Shown here: positions 32,541 through 45,299 of the stretch, in pieces
Layout: each line of letters opens with the position of its first letter
Position numbering within the stretch: position 1 is the first letter of the stretch
Source of the DNA: Triatoma infestans
Taxonomy: Eukaryota > Arthropoda > Insecta > Hemiptera > Reduviidae
NCBI GenBank assembly: GCA_011037195.1
Contig: JAAEAF010002373.1
Span: 1-64,000, forward strand
Direction of reading: 5' to 3'
DNA: 64,000 nucleotides
Notes under the pieces: model-generated
The model's database searches: none
What the model was told of the DNA's origin: nothing
The model's input: only the letters and a program-made list of their open reading frames with translations
Program-made: the position numbers and the translations under genes

Positions 32541-32914
32541 TACACGGGGGAGTGGCAATATTCATTAAATCGAGTTGTGACTTTAAAGTTTTAATGAAAG
32601 TTAACTGCTTAGCATTGGAATCAATATGTGAAGTTACCGCTATAGAGACAGGAAATATCTTAATTATTACAGTGTACCGTCCGCCAAATTCTGACTATGA
32701 CATATTCATTGATAGAATGGATAAGATATTCAATTATATCAGTAATTTCAAGAAAAGGGCTGTGATATTGGGTGATTTTAACATCAACTTTTTAACTAGT
32801 ACTAAGTTGGTATCTGATTTTAGAAATTTATGTAATAGCTACGGGTTTGTTATAACAATTAGTGAACATATTAGGCTTAATTCTTGTTTAGACAATATAA
32901 TAGTAAATTTTAGT
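32540..32914 (+). pseudogene. LINE-2 endonuclease fragment
   Basis: Plus-strand Jockey/CR1-like endonuclease part: GVAIFIKSS, ITVYRPPNSDYDIFI, VILGDFNINFL, LDNIIVNF. It is cut at 32914 by a TIR element and resumes at 33680 in the duplicated target. Confidence 0.8.
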
Positions 32915-33679
32915 GTTTTTGGTGTTCGTTACGACCGTTGTATTCAATGTTGAAAATGGATTTTGAGGTTCGGTCAAACACAAGAACTCTTTTTTAAATT
33001 TCTACCGACGTTTCGGCAAATTTATTGCCCTCTTCAGGTCTGTACAATTAATAGATAAATTTTCTATTAATTTTAGAACAGACACCAAAAACCTATCCCT
33101 CAGCTATAACAATCTCCTGGAATTTCCAAAACAACATACAGACTAAGACACGGTTTTCCCATCCCCTCTCCTAGCCCTTTATAAACCTTGACCCATCCAA
33201 TGTCCGTAACACTTGGTGATGATATGTCACAGGTTATACTAGATTATTAATTACTACTGGAATTCTCACTAAAAAATTTTTGTAAGTACATTTCCTAATT
33301 TATTTTCATACTGTACTCATATATGCCACACACATATATATACATATTTTATATTTTTTTATTTTTATTTTTTTATGAGTATTATTTAATAGTTGCGATT
33401 TAGCTTAATATTGATCGGTCTACAATAATTTAAAATATATTTAATTGTACTCTATATATATCATATTTTGTACTCAGTTTATTTTATATTGTTTACTTTA
33501 AAATTTTTTATTCTGGTAATATTTAGTTTAAGTTCATATTTTCTGTTAGTCCTTGTTTTTTGATATGTATTTCAACCTTTGTACAGACCCTGAAGAAGGC
33601 AATAAATTTGCCGAAACGTCGGTAGAAATTTAAAAAAAAGTTCTTGTGTTTGACCGAACCTCAAAATCCATTTTCAACA
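32915..33679. mobile_element. TIR element inserted in LINE-2, 13-bp duplication, hammerhead-like tips
   Basis: About 97-bp inverted arms (32943-33040 and 33583-33679: gttgaaaatggattttgagg ... and its complement) around a non-coding AT-rich centre. agtaaattttagt is present on both sides (32902-32914 and 33680-33692). Each arm carries ctgaaga-ggc-loop-gcc-gaaacgtc, resembling the CUGANGA...GAAA core of hammerhead ribozymes of Penelope-like elements. Non-coding; the class is uncertain. Confidence 0.7.
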
Positions 33680-35852
33680 GTAAATTTTAGTTTAGAAGAA
33701 AGCAATGTGGGAGTGATAAACCACCATGAAAGCGATCACCTTGGCCAATATATCAGCATAGCTGAGCATCTGAAAGTTAATGACCAGTTGAAAAATATTA
33801 AATGGATAAGATTGATGAAAGAAGAACACTTTAATATATTCTCTGTTCTACTAAGTCAGATTAACTGGGATTCAGTACTAAGTACAGGTGATATAAATGA
33901 AGACTTCAATATATTTCTATCTAAATTAATTAACTGCTACACTTACAGTTTTCCCAAAGTAAAGCGTTATATAAGGAAAAAAGTCGAAGAATGTATGGTA
34001 TACGGAAGAATTAAAAAAACAGAGGGATGCACTAGATCTGTTATTTGAACTGAGTAAAACTGTGAGGACTGGAGACCATCTTAACAGATACCGTAAATTA
34101 AAAAAATTATACAGGGAAAATCTGAAAAAAGCGAAAAAAAACAATAATGGGGAGTTCCTGACAAAGTCAGAAAACAAGAATAAAGCGGCATGGAAAGTGA
34201 TTAGAGGAGATAAGAAATTATGTGAGGTTGATACTTCGGTGAGTGCAGAAATGTTTAATACTCACTTTGTGAAGCTGCTACAAGTCTCTTCTTTAATGCA
34301 GGGTGGAGGCTCGTTTAATAACGAATCACATCAGGATTGGTGCTCAAAAGTGGAATTAAAATTGAAAGAAGTCAGTGAAGACAGTGTTTTGGAAGTGGTG
34401 AAAGGAAAGAAGAGTGAAGATTACTTTGGTCTTTCTAATTTCTTTATTAAGAAAACTATACACTTATATATTACACCACTCACTAATTTTATAAACCGTT
34501 TTATAGCAGATGGTTGCTTTCCTACAGTGTTGAAGATAGCGAAGGTGGTTCCTGTACACAAAAGGGTAATTTGAATGATCCCAACAACTACCGTCCAGTG
34601 GCTTTGGTGCCGGTCTTATCCAAGGTAATAGAAAAAGTGGTGGCTTGTCAGTTGTTAACATACCTGGAAGAAAATAATTTAATTATTAATACACAATTCG
34701 GCTACAGAGAAGGCTATGGTGCGGTTGATGCAGTTTGTAAACTTGTAGAAGAAATAATGGAGGCCTATGAAAATAAAGAAAAATGTATAGTGAGTTTTTG
34801 TGACTTGAGTAAGGCTTTTGATATGGTTAACCACGGAATATTTCTTTTAAAATTAAAAAAATACGGAATTAGGAGTATCACATGGAATTTCTTCCATGAA
34901 TATATTACGAATAGAAGACAGTATGTGCATTACAATTGTGAAAACTCGGAAGTAGCTGAAAGTAACTGTCCCGCAAGGATCTGTTTTGGGACACTTTTAT
35001 TTTTATTGTATATCAATGAAGTGGGAATAATTTTTCCCAAAAGAAATATTTTGTACGCTGACGACACGACGCTCATTGCCAAAGGAAGGGATTTAATAAC
35101 GGTAACAGAGAGAACACAAACAAATATTCCATGTTTGAAAAAGTGGTTGGAGGAAAATAAGCTGATTCTCAATGAGAGCAAAACAAAGAATATGGCTTTC
35201 AGTATTCGTAAAGAAGGAGAACAGAATGACACGATAGTGTTTCTGGGGATTACATTGGACAGTCAGCTATCTTGGAAAATCCGCATTGACTCTCTGAGGA
35301 ATAGACTATCTCAGATAGTCTACTTACTAAGGAAATTACGAGATGAAGTTCCTTCGGAAATATTGAGGATGACTTATTTTGCGTTATTCCATGCCAGAAT
35401 GAGCTATGGAGTGGAGCTATGGGGATCCTCATCTGATACTGTTAAAATTTTTAAAGTGCAAAAAAGAGCGATTAAAACTATGTCGAAAAAAAAGTTACAT
35501 GAAAGTGGAAGACCACTTTTTCAAAAGCTACAAATTATGACTCTGCCTTCTTTGTACATATACAAGCTGGCCTAAGGCAAAAAACAAATAAAGATGCAGT
35601 GACTAGAGGAACTCAGCACCAGTATAACATAAGAAGCAAAGAAAATATTGACTTACCTGTGACAAGGTTAAAGAAAACAGAATGGCTTCCAAATGTTGTT
35701 TCAATAAGAAAATTTGAGATGATTTTGAAAAAGTTTGTAAATTCCCAACTGTTTTTATAGTGTAAAAGAATTCACTGATACAAACTGGAGCATTAACGAC
35801 TTTAAACTAAAGTGAATAGCTTGATATTTGTTTGTTTGGTGGTTGGAGTTCT
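33680..35852 (+). pseudogene. LINE-2 linker and reverse transcriptase
   Basis: Continuation of LINE-2: the linker (33680-34500, broken near 34048 and 34060) and RT (about 34480-35575). RT motifs: NNYRPVALVPVLSKVIEKVV, SFCDLSKAFDMVNH, YADDTTLIAKG, KTKNMAF, FLGITLDSQLSWK, then LFHARMSYGVELWG. No RNase H, so Jockey/CR1-like. At least two frameshifts, and CPARICFGTLLF where the QGSxLGP motif should be, so it is inactive. The 3' UTR is interrupted by LINE-3 at 35853. Confidence 0.82.
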
Positions 35853-36052
35853 GTGCTAATTTTTTTTTTTTTTTTTGCATTGCGGCTATTCTGGCATTAC
35901 CTTTTGTTTTATTCGGTTCTGAAGAGTATCATAGAATTAAAAATTTATTTTTATGTCTAAACTGTATTTAATTATTAAACTATAGGTTTGATTTATATTT
36001 TTTAAAATTTCTAAATAGTTGAAGGGAGCCTTTAGTATTTTATATAGTTCAT

Positions 36053-36916
36053 CTAGTAGAATTTTTCTCTGCTTATCATATTTTTTGCATGTCTAATCAT
36101 ATGTTCCGGATCCTCTTTTTCTTTGCGTAAATTACACAGGTTCGACTCTTTTTGGCCAATTCTTGCTAGGTATGCTCCACATATCGCATGGTTCGATCTA
36201 ATCCTATTTATTGTTTTAATATCTTTTCTTGGCAGGGATAGATTATAAAACCAGGGTTTTCTTCCTACTAAAGGTGTGAATCTCTTATAAAAGGTTCCTT
36301 TAGCACTTATTTCGTATGACTGTTGCCAATATTTGGTTTGCTCTTCTCGACACTTAGAGTTTAAATCGTAGGCTGGAGCCTTATGAAAAATCAGAGTGCC
36401 TTCTGTATGTGCTGTTTTAGCCAAATTATCGGTTATCTCATTCTCGTGTATGCCTGCATGACCTCTAACCCAAATAAATTTTACCTGCTTATTTGCCTCA
36501 TAAAATTTCCATCTTTTTTTCAACAGCAGTACTAGCGAAGATGTGTGTGTTTGGTAATTTACATTTGCCAGAACTTCAAGTACACTTCTGCAATCTGTTA
36601 GTATGGCGTATTTGTTGTAGGGTAGATTCTCAATGTATTCAAGAGCTTCAATAATTGCTATTAATTCTGCAGTATAATTTGACGTGAATTGGGGCAGCCT
36701 GAATTGCCTTGACTCGTTTAAAGCTAAGCCAAATATCGCTGCTCCTACATTGTTTGCACTTTTGGACCCATCAGTAAAAATCAAATGATAATTTGGTGCT
36801 ATACTGAGAATATCATGCTTAAATACCCGGTTGACTATGTCTGTTGGTGTTTCTTTATAGTCCAGTAAGTAACAGACATCTGCTGTAAATATTATCCTCC
36901 TCATAATCTGCTTCAA
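36053..36916 (-). pseudogene. LINE-3 RNase H
   Basis: RNase H domain with FTDGSKSANNVGAAIF (Asp), NYTAELIAI (Glu), LTDCRSVL (Asp) and NEITDNLAK (Asp). FIWVRGHAGI is the usual loop before the last Asp. C-terminal Cys-His finger residues (CNLRKEKEDPEHM) are incomplete. The domain frame is open, but upstream frames are broken. Confidence 0.85.
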
Positions 36917-37142
36917 ATATCGGCAATTTATTTGATCTGTAAATGTCCATCTGAAAATAAGAAATGTCCATGAAACTTTCTATAATTAGAGGAGTGACTT
37001 TTCTGCGCCAGTAAGCGTAAGTTAGGAACATTGTAGATACTGAGCGATTTTGCGTGATATCTGAGGCGTATTGGCCATGGTTTTGACTACATAGCGATCG
37101 CTTAACATTCTTCTTCTAACATCCAATGGCGGATCAGAGGCC

Positions 37143-38340
37143 TCAGCTAACATTACATCTCTTGGGTACTTTTAAGATATCCAAGGATAGTCTAATACAT
37201 CCATTTTGTATCTTTTCTAGTGCTCTTAATTTTTCTTTGTTCGCTCTATTATAAAAAATTGAATTGAAATCTATAACGGCTCTAATTGTGGATCGATAAA
37301 AAAGCAGACAGGTAGCAGGATCTGCTCCCCATTTATGGTATGCTATCATTCTTAAGGCATTCATATATTTTTCAGTTTTCTTGATTGTATATTCCATGAC
37401 AATTTACGATCTAAATACAGTCCCAGAAATCTTACCTGAAATTCACATGGAAATCTCACATCACCTAACTCTACACTGTGCCCTAGAGACACATTCCTCT
37501 TTCTTGTAAACGGACATACAATTGATTTTTCAGCCGATATAGTTAAACCATTACTTGTACTCCAATCGTTTAGGACTTTCATTACGTCATTTAATTTTTC
37601 TATGCAGGATTCGAAAGTTTTTTGAGTCGTGTAAATGCAGATATCATCGGCATACTGGATTATATTGGCTGATGGAGATATTTTTTCTTCAAGTTCATAC
37701 ACATATATAGCATACAGAAGACAACTTAGGATGCTTCCTTGAGCTAATTTAAATTGGCTGGTTTCAGGCCCAAATAACCGACCGTTTACTCTCACATAGA
37801 CACTCCTATCAGAAATTAAATCTATAATTCTGTATGCATATTCTGAAGGGAACCCCAACTTTACCATTTGCTTATACAATAAGTGTAGGTGAACATTATC
37901 GTATGCACCGCTTATATCAAGAAGTAGACCCATCAGAGCCTGATTTCTTGTAAATGCCATTTCGATATCGCATATTAGAGTAGTATGACAATCATATATG
38001 CTTCTGCCTTTTCTGAAGCCATATTGTGTGCTGGAAGAAGATTCTTATTCTCTAAATACCACTCTAATCGGGCCTTCAGCATTCTTTCGAATGTTTTAAG
38101 TAAGCATGATGATAAGGAGATGGGACGATAAGAGTCGCTATTGTTCGGAGTCTTTTTTGGTTTAAGTATGGGAACTATAATGTAGGTTTTCCAGGCTTTA
38201 GGGAAAATACCTGAAATCCAGATATTGTTGAAAATGGCTAAAAGCATTTGTTTAGCGGAGGGGGGTAGAGGTGTATCATAGTGTATGTTATCAGCACCGG
38301 GCGATGTGTTAGTTTTATGTTTGATAGCCAGTGTCAGTTC
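37143..38340 (-). pseudogene. LINE-3 reverse transcriptase
   Basis: Pieces 38247-37975, 37960-37361 and 37397-37143 in different frames. Motifs: SYRPISLSSCLLKTFERML, LLLDISGAYDNVHLH, LAQGSILSCLLY, IQYADDICIYT, KSIVCPF, FLGLYLDRKLSWN, and CLLFYRSTIRAVIDFN. YADD is intact, but two frameshifts break the ORF. Confidence 0.85.
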
Positions 38341-38639
38341 ATCTGTTGTAAAAGGCTTTAAAAGAAATTGTTATTGGCCACTATTTATTTGTTGAGGAAT
38401 ATTAGTAGTGACATAAGGAGGACAAAGTTTGTTCAAGAAATCTTCAACCCAGTCTCCAGCTATTACAGGTGTGCTATTATTTGCGTATGAGACATTAGTT
38501 AATCTCTTTAACGAGTTCTATACATATTTCATATCTGAATTTCTGTTAAGAGTTTCACAGAATGATCTCCATGATTTTCTCTTACTCTCGTTAATGATTC
38601 TCCTCGCCCTGGCAACCGCTCTCTTATATTCACAATAAT

Positions 38640-39510
38640 TAATAAAAGTACTACTAGATTTATATTGGGTAAATGCGTGTTTTCTATTTTCTATTGCTTT
38701 ACAACAATCTTCGTGTCACCAATGTCTCCTGAAATTTAGGTTTGAGTTGTATTTAGTTTTAGGTATTGCTATTTCACTGGCTCTGTTTATATTATTCACA
38801 AAGGAGTCATAATCTAGTGGAGAATTAGAATTTTCTTGTACTGATGTATACTCTTCCATGAGAGTATAATATTTACTCCAATCGGCCTTTCTAATGTTCC
38901 ATTTTTTTAATATTGTGTTTGAATTACTATGAGGTATTGAACAATTATTTGTATTAATTATAATGGTAGGTGATTACTTCCCATCGGGTCCTGTAATACT
39001 TTCCACTTAAAATGTGTTGCAATGTCGGGTGATGTTAATCGTTAAGTCAACGGCAGAATTATTTATTTGATAAAAATTATTAAAAAGAGTTGGGGAGCCG
39101 TCATTTAAAACTATTAAATTACTATTATTTATTGCAGTTAGAAGCTGCCTGCCCCTACTATTTGTCAGAGTGCAACCAAAAAGTTGGTGGTGGGAGTTAA
39201 AGTCACCTGATAATAGAAAGGGAAAGGGTATGTTTTTAAATAAACATTCCCACTGTTGAGAGGTTATGATATTGTTAGGTATGTGTATAAAGACACCAAA
39301 GTTAATGGTCTGTTATTAAATTGTATGTTAATTCCAACCATCATAACATTGTTTATATTTGGCATGTTATTTACTGTATTATAATGTATGTTTCTTTTTA
39401 TAAAAACAGCCACTCCACCTTTACCGTCTTGCCTATCTTGTCTTATAATATTATAACCTGGAAAAGTTATAGTTTTTCCAGGCTTAAACCATGTTTGTAA
39501 TATCAGGCGG
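38640..39510 (-). pseudogene. LINE-3 endonuclease, decayed
   Basis: Minus frame fragments such as TITFPGYNIIRQDRQDGKGG and VAVFIKRNIHYN (39480-39380) mark the N-terminal endonuclease. Later pieces are scattered over frames with stops. Recognised by its position between ORF1 and RT and by this motif. Confidence 0.7.
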
Positions 39511-39529
39511 GGTCACAGGCCGCGCTCTT

Positions 39530-40505
39530 TTAGGGGGTTCTCGATTCGATATTCGGAAATGTACTTTTATTGTTAAGATCGGGCAAATTGTTTAGTACAG
39601 CCGCACGAAAAGATTTTGAATTTATTTTTTCTTTCGCCTCTGAGAAAGATAAAGTTTCTTCCATCATGAGATTCCTGATTATTTTTTGCTTATTAAATTC
39701 TGGGCATTTATTTTTTTCTAGAGCAGAATGGGGGCCTCCACAATGGATGCATATTATATCACTGGAAGTGCAATTTTTACTCTCGAGATTCTGTCCACAT
39801 TTAGGACACCTCAATTGGCTCTTACAATTTTTACTAATGTGGTCATACCTTAAGCATTTAAAACACTGCGGATTTCTCGGTACGTAGGGCTCTACTTGGC
39901 ATCTCACATAATGCAACAAAATGTACTGTGGTAAAGATAAACCTCTAAATGTTAGAATAGCGGTCTGAGTTGAAATTAATTTATCCTTCCCATCTGCATC
40001 TTTCACTTTTCGTTTTACTGTTTTAGCATTGATCACTTGAATATTTTCGTATCCCATTGGCTTTACCTCGTCAAGTATTTGCTCATCAGATAAATCTAGG
40101 AACACACCCCGTATAACGCCCTGCCTCTCGAGCATAAGCTACAAAATTTTTCCTACTCAATATTTCTGATTTAATTAACAAATTAGCGCTCTCTCTATTA
40201 CTAAGTTGAACCTTTATTCTATTTTGCCCAATTCTTTTAACTTCCATGACTTGATTTCTCAAATCAGGATGACTTTTGAAAATAATATTACCAACCGCCA
40301 TGGGATGTATTCTACTTATCCCATTACCATCCCCAACACTTTCTATGAATACATGGAAAGGCCCTTTGTCTATTGCCTCATAAAATCTCTGCTCTATAAC
40401 CTTTCTGCCCTCTAATGCCCCAGCTGCCTCCATCTCCGTCTCTTTATCTGGCGGAATTTTCCGCCCATCATTATCCAAGCTCATTACTTGGTAAAGAAAA
40501 TACAC
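39530..40505 (-). pseudogene. LINE-3 ORF1 (gag-like, zinc knuckles)
   Basis: Two overlapping frames, 40505-40086 and 40135-39530, joined by a frameshift near 40100. The first has an RRM-like segment (FHVFIESVGDG, RIKVQLSNRESANLL). The second has VIRGVFLDLSDEQILDEVKP and TAILTFRGLSLPQYI. Three Cys-His knuckles follow: CFKCLRYDHISKNC, CPKCGQNLESKNC and CIHCGGPHSALEKNKC. This is the arrangement of Jockey/R1-group ORF1 RNA-binding proteins. Confidence 0.85.
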
Positions 40506-40748
40506 TTACCAAATAGAAGTTCAATAAAAAGTACAAAGAGAAAATAATATTAAAATTACCGCACGAATGGGAAAAGAAAAGCATAAAAATAAAAAAGGGA
40601 AAATAGAGAAAAGAAAAAATAAGGAAAAACTGAAATTAAAAAATAATGATAAACTTCAATAAAGAATAGATGAATAAACAACAGATACAATACTAGTAGC
40701 GCACTTTGAGGTTACATTTACTACCTGAAAGCTGGAATCATACTAATA

Positions 40749-40893
40749 GTGCTAATTTAGTTTACATAATATTACAGTTATTGTAAATATTTTATATATT
40801 CTTATGAAGTATTGTTATTGACGTGCCTTTTGTATTTGTATGTTCAGGTTGAAATAAATAAAAAAAAAAAATAATAATAATAATAATAATAAT
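40749..40893 (+). other. LINE-2 3' UTR end and poly(A)/(TAA)n tail
   Basis: Sequence following the right copy of the LINE-3 duplication ends in gaaataaataaaaaaaaaaa and (taa)7. Assigned to LINE-2 by the nested-insertion logic. Confidence 0.6.
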
Positions 40894-42110
40894 TATATGC
40901 GATTACAATAAATTATCATTTTTTGTTTTTAATGCACTACGAAACAAATAAAATTATTTACAATGTTCTGGATTAAAATATCTTTTAATTTTTATTATTT
41001 GGTATTTATTAATTTTTTAGTAATGATTAATTTCAATAAATTGTGTAATTTTGTATTTACATTGCGATTCGAATTTATCTAGCAGACGGAATACCCTAAG
41101 TTATCATTTGAGTTTTCTCTCTTTATCGCCGATCGCTTTTTGGTTGAGCTGGTCTTCTGGAATGCATCTGCTGCATCTGTATCCTCCCCCAATAAATCTT
41201 CCCACGTAATTAATATCCCCTTTCTCTCCTAGCATCACCGCTTTCATAATCTCATTGATATTCTTTTCAATTATATTTAACTTTATAACATTGAATAATA
41301 ATCTAATATTTCTGATTTTAAGAATATTGATTTTGAATCCTTTTTTAGGGTTGCACCCTATGGACAAATAAGGCGTATCTCGGCATTACATGGAAAGCTT
41401 CTTAAATGAGGATCCTACATATTACGATGATAGATTTGCTTAGTTTATTTCTAGTTTATGTAATTATTACAAATAAAAATGCAGTGTTTTATATATAAAT
41501 ATTTAATAGTATATCGTCTGGTACAACCTTTTCATATTTTTATAATTCTATTTTTACTAATATATAGCAAAAGTGAATTATAATTCTTGAAATATTTATA
41601 TATTGTATACTATTATTTCATTAAAATATGTTAATGTTATTATAGTAATATTTCTTTTTGTATATAAAATTTACTAAAATTCATGTAATTTATTCATATA
41701 GCATATAAATTAGTTTTTTAAATATTTCAACCATGCTTTTCTCTTTGGCTAGTTGTATAGGTAATGCATAAAACATTATTTTTAAGAAATCAATTATGCA
41801 TATTATTCTCGCACCAAATTGGCTTGACTTAAATATTTACTAAATAGATGATTCGTTCATAATAAAGTAGGTACATGAAATGTTAAATTATTTTATTCGC
41901 TATATCTGAGCAAATTAAAATATAATTGTTAATCTTGCCTTTGATGGATTGATAATCTAGATAATTACTAATTGTAATCTGTCACTCTCTCTTCAAAGAA
42001 TATGGACGCTATGATGTGATGTAGATCTTTTTTGTTACTTAAAATGGAGACCGTTAGTAAAGTCCTAATATTACTACACTAATAAATATCTATTTATATA
42101 TTATAATCTC
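40894..42110. other. AT-rich intergenic, no feature supported
   Basis: An 87-codon minus frame at 41104-41367 ends with a possible Cys pair (CSRC) but has no recognised domain. The remainder is AT-rich. Confidence 0.4.
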
Positions 42111-42121
42111 TTGATATACTT

Positions 42122-42991
42122 TTGAATAGTATTTCATTGAATTACCCTACTTTGGGAGTATACATAGGTGGGGATTATAATTGTAGAATAGGTTTATTAA
42201 ACGCTATTGACCCTGAGATTTGTGTTGACTTGCCGATAAGTGAAACTCGTTTGTCTTGTGACAAAATAGTGAATTCAAGAGGGAAAGAATTAGTATTATT
42301 TATGGAAAATAATGGTTATATTGTGTTGAATGGGAGAACGAATAGTGATGTAAATGGTCAGTTCACTTTTTTAAGTACTCTGGGCAAAAGTACGATCGAC
42401 CTAATATGGTCTAATTTTACTGGTTTAAATCGGGTTTCCGATATGAAAGTTTCTAATTCTATAATTATCTCTGATCACTTACCCTGTATACTTTGTCTTT
42501 CATGCGAACCTTACGGTACTACAATCGAACATACTCAAAATAAATAAATCGAATTTACAAAAACAATTAGTTCATGGGATGTTAATAAGTCAGAATTATA
42601 TATTAGCTCTCTTAAAAACATTGACTTCCCCTTATCTGGCTCTGTTGATTCTTTGTACAGTAATTTTTTAGGTATATTAATATCATTAGCACGGAAACTG
42701 AATATATTATACGATAAAACTCATTATACTCATAATAACTCAAATTTTGTCAATAAACCGTGGTTCACATCTGATTGTTATAATGCCAAATTTTCTATGA
42801 AACTTGCTTTTAAATTATTCATATCTAATGAATTTAACGCTGGTAAATTTTTAGATTTTACTCAGAAAAGAAGCTATTATAGAAAAATTTTAAAGGAAGC
42901 TAAATTAAATTATTATAAAAATCTTGACGCGACTTTTAATAATATTGGAGACTCAACATTTAACATTTTGGAAAACTATTCGCCACCTTAA
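42122..42991 (+). pseudogene. LINE-4 endonuclease 3' half and linker
   Basis: 42122-42547 encodes IGGDYNCRIG (metal-site Asp/Asn), TFLSTLGKSTIDLIW and IISDHLPCIL (catalytic Asp-His). A stop at 42545 and a frame change lead to 42653-42991, the linker (NKPWFTSDCYNAK). The N-terminal half of the domain is missing. Confidence 0.82.
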
Positions 42992-44156
42992 TTATAAAGA
43001 ATTCAAACAAAACGAAATTTGCATTGCTACTTGGAATTCTTATTTTAAACAACTGTATGAATCGAGATTAGTTATAGATTTAACACTAAATGACGTTACT
43101 CATCCTTATTTCGATGCAAGTTTTACTTTTAACGAAATTAAATTAGCTATCAATAACTGTAAATTAAATAAAGCGTCAAGTCCTGACGGTTTAACTAACG
43201 AATTCTTTAAATATCTTAATGATAATGGTCTAATATTTATTGAAAATTTATTTAACAAGATCTTAAATGATGAAAAAGTTCCGTCAGCGTGGGGGAAGTC
43301 AGTGATATGGTTCTTTTGTATAAAAAGGGCAACCCCAAACTGCCAGAAAATTATCGGGGCATTTCATTGTTAAATTCAATTACCAAAATATTTACCCAGG
43401 TGCTTAGTAATCGTCTCTCTAACTGGATCGACGATTAGCAGAGTGCCAGAATGGCTTCCGGAAAAATAGAGGCTGACAGACAGTCTGTTTACTCTTTCAT
43501 CGATTGTCGGTAAACAGTTAATGAAGCCAAAGAGGAAAGTATATGCCACGTTTGTGGACTTCAAAAAAGCATTTGACACTATAAACCATAAATTACTATG
43601 GAGTAAACTCTATCAGTTTGGAATAAGTCGCAAATGGATTGTAATTCTGTCAAGTCTTTACAACCATGCCACCTTCCGTGTTAAATTTTCAAATAACTTT
43701 TCTGATACGTTCCCAGTTTCCCGTGGAGTCTTGCAAGGAGATACTATTTCCCCCCTCCTCTTTTCAATCTTCATAGATGATTTTGAGAACTATCTGTTGG
43801 AAAACAAGTGTGATACTGTTAGTATAGATCACAATATCGGTGTCTCAGCACTAATGTATGCTGACGATCTCGTGATGTGGTCTAATACCCGAGTTGATGC
43901 TCAAAGAAAATTGAACACCCTGGAATTATACTGTAAACATAATTCTCTGGAGGTAAATTCTTCAAAAACAAAAACAATCATTTTTAGTAAAAGTCCTGGA
44001 AGAACAAAAAATGAATGCCTGTATTACAAAAAAAATAAAATAGAAATAGTCAGCTCCATTCGATATTTAGGAATTATTATATCAAATTCAGGAGTTTATC
44101 ACTTTGGCATGTCAAGATATGATCTCGAAGTCGGTTCTGGCTATGAATTCTGTTAG
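42924..44156 (+). pseudogene. LINE-4 reverse transcriptase
   Basis: RT in two frames: 42924-43373 (NKASSPDGLTNEFFKYL) and 43521-44156 ([62 protein letters not shown]). Broken between 43370 and 43520, where the NYRGI block is out of frame, and again at 44156. YADD is intact. Confidence 0.87.
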
Positions 44157-44203
44157 AAAAATAATATATAATTTATTCAAAATCCCCATCTTGTAATTTC
44201 AGA

Positions 44204-44923
44204 ATGACATTATTTAATAGCTTAATCAGATCAGTTCTGTTGTATGGCAGCGAGGTATGGGCACTTAGATATTTGGTAAACTTGGAAACTATCCAGATGA
44301 AGTATTTTAAATCGTTGTTTTTTTGGCCGAAACAGACCCCAGGGTACATAGTCAGATGCGAATTTGGTTTAGTGCAAATTAAATATCAAGTACTGAAACT
44401 GGCCATTAACTGGCGGATAAAAATGTTGCTAATGTGCAATAACAGAATCCCAAAAATATGTTATAAAAGATTAATGTGTATTGATAATATGAGCGACAAT
44501 AATATTAAATTTAATTGGGTCTGTCAGTTAAAAGAAATTATAATAGAGACAGGTTTTCAATGGTTGTGGGATTGCCAGGACCCTAATCTGATTAAAAAAC
44601 ATAGATATTCATTACTAAATCAGTACAAGCAGGATTTGATAGATTCAGATATCAGGCGAGTGGTTAACTCTGCATACAATACAATTTATAAAGATATCTT
44701 TAGTGAAAACAGCACTCAGTTTTATCTACTATCGAATTTTTCGTTTATGAAAATCTGTTTAATTGGTCAGTTTAGGGTCTCCCCTGGCAAACAAATTCAT
44801 TTATACTTTAAAAAATGTAGTTATAAAATCAACACTGATGAAAAGTGCCCGCTTTGTGATAATAATGAAGTTGAAAACATTTCGCATATATTTTTTGAAT
44901 GCCCTTTTTTTTACAATTTATAG
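44204..44923 (+). pseudogene. LINE-4 thumb and C-terminal zinc finger
   Basis: Continues after the 44156 break: [19 protein letters not shown] (RT thumb), then C-terminal CPLCDNNEVENISHIFFECP, a CCHC finger typical of this part of several insect LINE clades. Confidence 0.82.
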
Positions 44924-45299
44924 AAAAAGATACCTTTATAAATATAATAACGATATTGGATATCTGTTAAACCCACAAAGTTATGAACATATAAACAACC
45001 TTTACTTTTATATTATTAACTTTATAAGATTAAGATTTACACTGTTCAATTAAATACTACATTATACTGTGTATTCAAAGTTTATATTTAATTTTTTTTT
45101 GCATTATGTCATTCAGTTCTTTCTGTTTATTTATATTTTGTAGATTTGACAGTTTTGTTATCTCGCTGGTAGTTATGTAATATCTAAGAACCTTAATTTG
45201 GCTTTTTCAAACTTAACTCCACTGTAATTATTTTTTCTTAAATAAAGCAGTATAAAAAAAAAAATAAAAAAAATAAATAAATAAAATAAAAAATATATG

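Larger units (their letters stand above)
35853..40758 (-). mobile_element. LINE-3 (ORF1 with zinc knuckles, EN-RT-RNase H) nested in LINE-2
   Basis: Minus-strand LINE whose poly(A) is the T run at 35859-35876. A 10-bp duplication gtgctaattt flanks it (35853-35862, 40749-40758). To its right LINE-2's 3' UTR resumes and ends in gaaataaataaaaaa plus (taa)n at 40850-40893. Domain order on minus: ORF1, endonuclease (decayed), RT, RNase H. Confidence 0.75.
42122..45290 (+). mobile_element. LINE-4 (EN-RT, C-terminal zinc finger), 5'-truncated
   Basis: Plus-strand LINE with endonuclease 3' half, linker, RT and a C-terminal CCHC-type finger, ending in an A-rich tail (45241-45290). Broken by several frameshifts. 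A related degraded copy is at 52300-53160. Confidence 0.82.

Noticed and set aside
41104..41367. 87-codon minus frame
   Set aside because: Lys/Ile/Asn-rich with no domain and no neighbour to support it.
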